Source: Paraburkholderia sp. PGU19 (GTDB lineage: Bacteria; Pseudomonadota; Gammaproteobacteria; Burkholderiales; Burkholderiaceae). Taken from it: a stretch of DNA of 64,000 bases. The DNA lies in assembly GCF_013426915.1 (NCBI RefSeq), contig NZ_AP023180.1:1674001-1738000 (forward strand), read 5' to 3'. A program made the position numbers and the translations under genes. Below are positions 59,451 to 64,000 of this stretch, in pieces (within the stretch, counting starts at the first letter, position 1; each line of letters begins with the position of its first letter). The notes under the pieces are model-generated. The model ran no database searches. It had not been told where the DNA came from and saw only the letters and a program-made list of their open reading frames with translations.

Positions 59451-60920
59451 TCAAGTCCTTGATTCGACACGCGGCAGCAGCTTCGCGAGCGTCGCAAGGG
59501 CAGTGTCTATCTGTCCGGCCTCGATGCCGCCATAGCCAAATACAAGCCCTGGCTGCGGCGTTGCGCGCACATAGAAAGGCGCGAGCCCATGCAATGCGAT
59601 CGATTCGTTGCGCGCCGCTTCGATCACTGCAGCCTCCGTGAGCGGCGCCTTCAGCAACGCAGCCATATGGATGCCCGCCGTCGGCACAATGGGCTCGAAC
59701 CAGCGAGCGAGGTCGCCCTGCAAATGCGCAAGCAGGCTTATGCGGCGTGCTGCGTAAAGTTTGTGCATCCGCTTCAGGTGCTTGGCGAAGTCACCGTTCA
59801 ACATGAAACTGGAAAGCGCCGTCTGCGTCAGCGAGCAACCATGCCAGTCGCCAATCTGCCTCGCCTTGCACAGCGTCTCGAACAGCGACGCAGGCGGCAC
59901 CATGTAACCGACGCGCAGCTCGGGAAAGATCGTCTTTGAAAACGTTCCCACGTACGCGACGAGGCCCGTGCGGTCGAGGCTCTTCAGCGGCTCCATCGGC
60001 CGTCCTTCGAAGCGGTATTCGCAGTCGTAGTCGTCTTCGATGATGACGGCGTCGCGCTGTTGCGCCCATTCGAGCAGCTCGACGCGCCGCGCGAGACTCA
60101 TCGGCATGCCAAGCGGAAACTGGTGCGACGGTGTCACGTAGACGAGCCGCGCGTGCTTCGGCAGTTTGCTCACGACCAGGCCTTCGGCATCGACGGGCAC
60201 GGCTACGACCTTCGCGCCCACGGCCGTGAGGCACGCGCGCGCGGGAGGATAGCCGGGGTCTTCGATAGCGGCGACGTCGCCGGGACGCAGCGTCACGCGC
60301 GCGATGAGGTCGAGCGCATGCTGCGCGCCCTGCGTCACGATGACGTCCTCCCAGTTGCTCGCGACGGCGCGATTAAACGCGAGATAGCGCGAGATCGCGA
60401 GCCGCAATTCCTGTTCGCCGGCGGCATCGCGATACGTGCCGCGTCCGCGCGATTGCACGCGAAGCGCGTGGTTTACGCAGCGGCGCCAGACGTCGAAAGG
60501 GAAATGGGACTTGTCGGTAATGCCACCGATAAAGTCATACGGCGTGCCAGGAGTGGGCTGCGGACCGAGCACCTCGGGGACGGTATGCCACACCGGCTGC
60601 GGGCGGGCGCTGGAACTGGGAGCCGTTTTCGCGTCATGCGCGGCACGTGCGTGTGCTGGCTTTTCGGCGGGCAGTCGCTGCAAACCTCCGGCGACGAAGG
60701 TGCCCGAGCCGGGGCGCGCATGCAGGAAGCCCTCGGCGAGCAGGCGCTCGAAGACGTCGAGGGTCGTTTTGCGGGAGACGCCGAGTTGCGTCGCGAGATC
60801 GCGGGTCGAAGGCAGTTGGGTGCCGCCTGCCAGGCGGCCTTCGATTATTCCTGCGCGCAGTTGTCGGTAGATTTGCCCCGCCAGGTCGTGGCGGCCCTCT
60901 ACGGATAGGTGGATTTCCAT
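59451..60920 (-). CDS. MocR/PdxR-type regulator (GntR helix-turn-helix fused to aminotransferase fold)
   Basis: The product has 489 residues. An N-terminal GntR winged helix (IYRQLRAGIIEGRLAGGTQLPSTRDLA, VSRKTTLDVFERLLAEGFL) is linked to a class I aminotransferase-like domain with PLP-region motifs (VTQGAQHALDLIARV, IIEDDYDCEYRFEG, YVGTFSKTIFPELRVGY with the PLP Lys). Such regulators often sense PLP; the target gene is not obvious here. I start at MEIHLSVEGRHDL (60920); the frame is open to 61031 but the extra part is low complexity. Confidence 0.88.
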   Translation of the reverse strand: MEIHLSVEGRHDLAGQIYRQLRAGIIEGRLAGGTQLPSTRDLATQLGVSRKTTLDVFERLLAEGFLHARPGSGTFVAGGLQRLPAEKPAHARAAHDAKTAPSSSARPQPVWHTVPEVLGPQPTPGTPYDFIGGITDKSHFPFDVWRRCVNHALRVQSRGRGTYRDAAGEQELRLAISRYLAFNRAVASNWEDVIVTQGAQHALDLIARVTLRPGDVAAIEDPGYPPARACLTAVGAKVVAVPVDAEGLVVSKLPKHARLVYVTPSHQFPLGMPMSLARRVELLEWAQQRDAVIIEDDYDCEYRFEGRPMEPLKSLDRTGLVAYVGTFSKTIFPELRVGYMVPPASLFETLCKARQIGDWHGCSLTQTALSSFMLNGDFAKHLKRMHKLYAARRISLLAHLQGDLARWFEPIVPTAGIHMAALLKAPLTEAAVIEAARNESIALHGLAPFYVRATPQPGLVFGYGGIEAGQIDTALATLAKLLPRVESRT

Positions 60921-61166
60921 TTCAGTTTTGGTTCTGGTTCTGGTTCTGGTTTGGTTTTTGCCTGCGGTGCTTTTGGTTGTCGGTAGCTTAGCGTGCGCGT
61001 CGGGGTTCGGGGTTTGTTTGTGCGTTCGCACTTGAGGTGGTTGCTGCGCAGGCGGTTTGGTTTTTTTGATTTTGCACAGGCATCCGAGGTTGAGCCTTCG
61101 CGGCGCGGGTGCCCGGGTTGGTTTTGGTTTGCTCGTGTTTGCGCAGGCATCCGCGATTCGCTAGCC

Positions 61167-61774
61167 TGCTTCACGCTTCGCCCCTGTGCGGGGCGGCACC
61201 TACTTTTCTTTGCCGCCGCAAAGAAAAGTAGGCAAAAGAAAGCGGCTAACACCACCAGTTCTTGTGATTGCCTGAGGGCCCCAAAGGTTCCTACGCTCCA
61301 CACGGCAATCACGTGCCCCACATTCGTTGCCAGCGCTCTTGCACTGCGCATCACCCGCTTCATGCCCCCGCGTTGCATCATGCCGTGCCAGACATTGCAC
61401 GGCCGCCCAGGTGGCAAACTGTGTGTAGGCCGTAGTGCCTCGCACACCTCACTTCGGACCGATAGCGCATACGTCCCGCCCTGTAAGAGCGCTACCCTAT
61501 ACGACGCGACAACCTACACACAGTTTGCCACCTGGGCGGCACATACCAGTCGCTGCCGCTTGGCCGAATACGGGTATTCGAAGCGGGTGAGGCGTCAATT
61601 CAAAGCGAGGGCAACACACGCCGACAAAATCGCTGCCGTGTGAAGCATAAGACCCGTTGGGGGCCCTCAGGCAGGAACAAGGATTGGCGGTGTTAGCCGC
61701 TTTCTTTTGCCTACTTTTCTTTGCGGCGGCAAAGAAAAGTAGGTGCCGCCCCGCACAGCGGCGACGCGTGAAGC
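61167..61774. repeat. 610-bp triple-nested palindromic element, copy B (uninterrupted)
   Basis: This copy has the same plan as copy A: outer arms 61167-61256 with 61685-61774, and inner 26-bp arms 61404-61429 with 61513-61538, between which lies a core of about 83 bases. The core matches copy A only when reversed (gtagcgct, tgcgctat, gtccgaagtga), so the two elements are in opposite orientation. Confidence 0.85.
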
Positions 61775-61842
61775 AAGCTAACGCATCGCGGATGCCAGCA
61801 CAAACACAAGCAAACCAAACCCAAAACAGCAACACCACCCTC

Positions 61843-61882
61843 ACCAAAAAAGAAAAAGGCGCCCCCAAAAGGAACGCCTTAG
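61843..61882 (-). terminator. Intrinsic terminator of the POT transporter gene
   Basis: On the minus strand the sequence folds as AAGGCG-T-TCC, loop TTTT, GGGGG-CGCCTT, then a T run. It lies about 35 bases after the stop. A UUCG-loop hairpin gccccgaaggggc lies between (61896-61908). Confidence 0.75.
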
Positions 61883-61917
61883 AAGACCACTCCGCCCCGA
61901 AGGGGCAAAAGAAAACC

Positions 61918-63426
61918 TTATTGCACCGAGGCGGCCACACCCTCCCCGCTGCGCGCTTGCTCAACGCACTGCTGATGCGCCCGCGAAAGGCGCCCCATCA
62001 GCGGCAGCAACAAGATAGCAACAACAGCCCCAACAGCAGCCAGCCACCCAAGCTCAGCAAAGAGCTTCGTATACAGCGGAAGAGAAGTCATAGGCTCAAG
62101 ATCCCCAGCCGGCATCTTCGCCAGATTGGCAACAACACTACCCAGATACTGCGACACGCCCGTCGCCACAAAATAAGCGCCCATCATAAAACCGCTCATC
62201 CGCGCCGGCACATAGCGGGCAATCATCGCAAGCCCGAGGCCGCTCACCAGCAGTTCGCCGAGCGAGTACAGACCATAACCGCCCACCATCCACCACGACG
62301 AAACGCGTCCATTGACGGCAAAGCTGCCGCTCCACGCATAAACGAAGAACCCCGCCGCAACGACGGCAAAACCAAACGCATACTTCGCCGCAACCGGCAC
62401 GTCCTTGCCGCTCTTCGCGAGCTTCGTATACAGCATCGCGAGAAGTGGACTCAGCAACATGATCCAGATCGGATTCAGCGCCTGGAACTGCGCAGCACTC
62501 CACGTAAACAGATGCGCGCCGAACAGCGAGAACGTCGGATCGACATTACGCAGCGCGAACAACGTCAGCGACGTCGACATCTGCTGATAGAACACGAAGA
62601 ACAGAATCACCTGCAGCGTCAGAATCAGCGCTGCCAGCAAGCCCGAGCGCTCCGACCGCTCGCAGCTGAGCAGCATGTACGCAAAGATCGCCAGAATCGC
62701 GACGCCCGCCGTGTATACGCATGCAACGGCAATCGCCTTGTGCTGCAACACGAACGTCGTCGCCGTGCCCAGCGCGATCCCGCCGATCGCAACAGCCAGC
62801 ACGCGCTTCCAGCGGATCGGCTCGGCATCCGGCGCGGAGCCTACATGCGACAGCGTGCGGAACATCAGGAAGTAGTTCACCACGGCAATCAACATGCCGC
62901 CGCAGCAGACGGCGAACGCCGTGTGCCAGCCCCAGTGATCCTTGATCCACGGCGTCGCCAGCATCGACACCGTCGAGCCGATGTTCACCGCCATGTAGTA
63001 GATCGTGAACGCACTGTCGATGCGCGCATCGTCGCCTTCATAAATACGGCGCACGAGATTCGCGGCGTTCGACTTGAACAGCCCATTGCCAACCACGATC
63101 ACGCCCAGCGACGCATACATGAACTCGAGGCTGTCGTTCGGCAGCGCAAGCATCAGGTAGCCAGCCGCGAGCACCAGCGCGCCGAAAATCATCGAGCGGC
63201 GCGCGCCGAGAATCTTGTCGCCAATCCAGCCGCCGATCGACGGCGACGCATACACCAGCGCCGCGAACGCGCCCCACGTGAGCGTCGCGCGGGCGTCGTC
63301 GAAGCCAAGCCGGTCGATCATGAACAGCACAAGCAGCGCCGCCATGCCGTAGTAGCCGAAGCGTTCCCACATCTCAATGAGAAAGACCGTCGAGAACGAC
63401 CGGGTCTGGGATACGGGTGATTTCAT
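61918..63426 (-). CDS. POT/PTR-family proton-dependent peptide transporter
   Basis: The product has 502 residues and about 14 membrane segments of the major facilitator fold. The proton-coupling motif EMWERFGYYG is in the first helix, with GGWIGDKILGARR and NIGSTVSML later. This matches DtpA/B-like di- and tripeptide uptake. AGAGGAAAG precedes ATG 63426. The gene is intact. Confidence 0.92.
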   Translation of the reverse strand: MKSPVSQTRSFSTVFLIEMWERFGYYGMAALLVLFMIDRLGFDDARATLTWGAFAALVYASPSIGGWIGDKILGARRSMIFGALVLAAGYLMLALPNDSLEFMYASLGVIVVGNGLFKSNAANLVRRIYEGDDARIDSAFTIYYMAVNIGSTVSMLATPWIKDHWGWHTAFAVCCGGMLIAVVNYFLMFRTLSHVGSAPDAEPIRWKRVLAVAIGGIALGTATTFVLQHKAIAVACVYTAGVAILAIFAYMLLSCERSERSGLLAALILTLQVILFFVFYQQMSTSLTLFALRNVDPTFSLFGAHLFTWSAAQFQALNPIWIMLLSPLLAMLYTKLAKSGKDVPVAAKYAFGFAVVAAGFFVYAWSGSFAVNGRVSSWWMVGGYGLYSLGELLVSGLGLAMIARYVPARMSGFMMGAYFVATGVSQYLGSVVANLAKMPAGDLEPMTSLPLYTKLFAELGWLAAVGAVVAILLLPLMGRLSRAHQQCVEQARSGEGVAASVQ

Positions 63427-64000
63427 GCTTTCCTCTTTTGTACGCGATAGCAGCCGCGCGCATGCGTCGGGCGGACGCAATGCCACGTGGCGAAGCTGGA
63501 AAAACTGGAGATCGTCGATCACTTGCCGTGGCCGATGCGAGAAGCGGCATCGGGCGACGGTTCAGTGCGATACGAGCAACGGACAGCGCGGTCCGCGTCG
63601 AAAACGGAACAGCCAGGACTTCAGCGGGAAGCCGTCAACGCGAAAAGCGCGTGACGAAAGGCTCAATGATAAAGCATCGCGCGAGCGGACCGCTTCGGCG
63701 GCTGCACTGAAATACGCGTGCTGGATATGCGGGATGAATGTGGAAAGACTGCGAAAGAAATCGACATGGATGTTCACCTTCATTCGTCGGTGGCAGTCCG
63801 GTCAGGACGTACCGATCAAAACGCCGCCGCAGGATCGCTGCAAACGGGAGTGCTGGCGAATCAGCCCGGCTTGGGCCAACTCGCGCGAGGTTGCGATTGT
63901 GCGCATCGAAACGCGACTTGTCGCTTCGGGAATTCACTGAGATGCGCGCGGTCCATGCACGATCCGTCTGAATGCATTACGGGCCTTCTAACGCAAATCC
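63427..64000. other. Right end of the window, no supported gene
   Basis: About 570 bases upstream of the POT gene. The open frames on both strands look like noise. The POT promoter should lie within the first 200 bases. Confidence 0.4.

Noticed and set aside
63377..63940. 187-codon frame at the right end
   Set aside because: It overlaps the POT gene start, has no ribosome site, and its composition is unlike a real protein of this genome.
1..64000. CRISPR array
   Set aside because: No regularly spaced short repeats were seen; the repeats present are palindromic and dispersed.

Overview
The window looks like a chromosomal segment of a high-GC betaproteobacterium of the Burkholderiaceae, most likely Paraburkholderia or a near relative. 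The grounds are the Burkholderia-type porin, the HpnI/HpnJ hopanoid genes, the Anbu (proteasome-like) cluster, an HU protein with a lysine/alanine-rich tail, and dense palindromic repeats built on cctacttttctttgccgcc. The genus is an inference from gene content, since no rRNA or housekeeping marker is present.

Layout. (1) 1-7.6 kb is potassium transport: a minus-strand kdp operon (35-aa peptide, kdpF, kdpA, and kdpB cut by the window edge), a KimA-like APC permease, a transglutaminase-domain fragment and a frameshifted K+-channel gene. (2) 7.6-30 kb is an accessory, partly decayed island. It holds a Toprim / 3'-5' exonuclease / radical-SAM operon, two secreted proteins (one with a nonsense codon), a possible structured RNA, two tandemly duplicated hybrid histidine kinases with a group II intron RT fragment at their junction and a convergent NarL-type regulator. 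It also holds recombinase and IS4 remnants, a PARP-like ADP-ribosyltransferase, an acetamidase-like enzyme, an SGNH hydrolase with a frameshift, a PxpA-like protein, a metallophosphoesterase and a secreted beta-propeller. (3) 30-38 kb carries hpnJ-hpnI, an NRAMP-related transporter, an orphan GspG-like pseudopilin, a truncated recombinase and a second secreted propeller. (4) 39-48.3 kb is one minus-strand unit for selenium-dependent formate respiration: fdoG (in-frame UGA and bSECIS hairpin), fdoH, fdoI, fdhE, selA, selB and the tRNA-Sec gene selC. (5) 48.6-56.1 kb has a YihY/BrkB membrane protein, a porin with a clear terminator, and the four-gene Anbu cluster. (6) 56.1-64 kb has two copies of a 610-bp triple-nested palindromic element in opposite orientations, one split by an intact IS30-family element with a CCT target duplication, plus an HU-family protein, a MocR/PdxR-type regulator and a POT peptide transporter.

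How the parts work together. The formate block is self-contained for making and using a selenoenzyme except for selenophosphate synthetase (SelD), which is not in the window. The potassium block combines an ATP-driven pump, a probable secondary uptake system and a broken channel. The most unusual items are the PARP-like protein, the duplicated sensor kinases with diverged membrane domains but nearly identical signalling cores, the 610-bp palindromes, and the hairpin-rich noncoding stretch at 11.9-12.2 kb.
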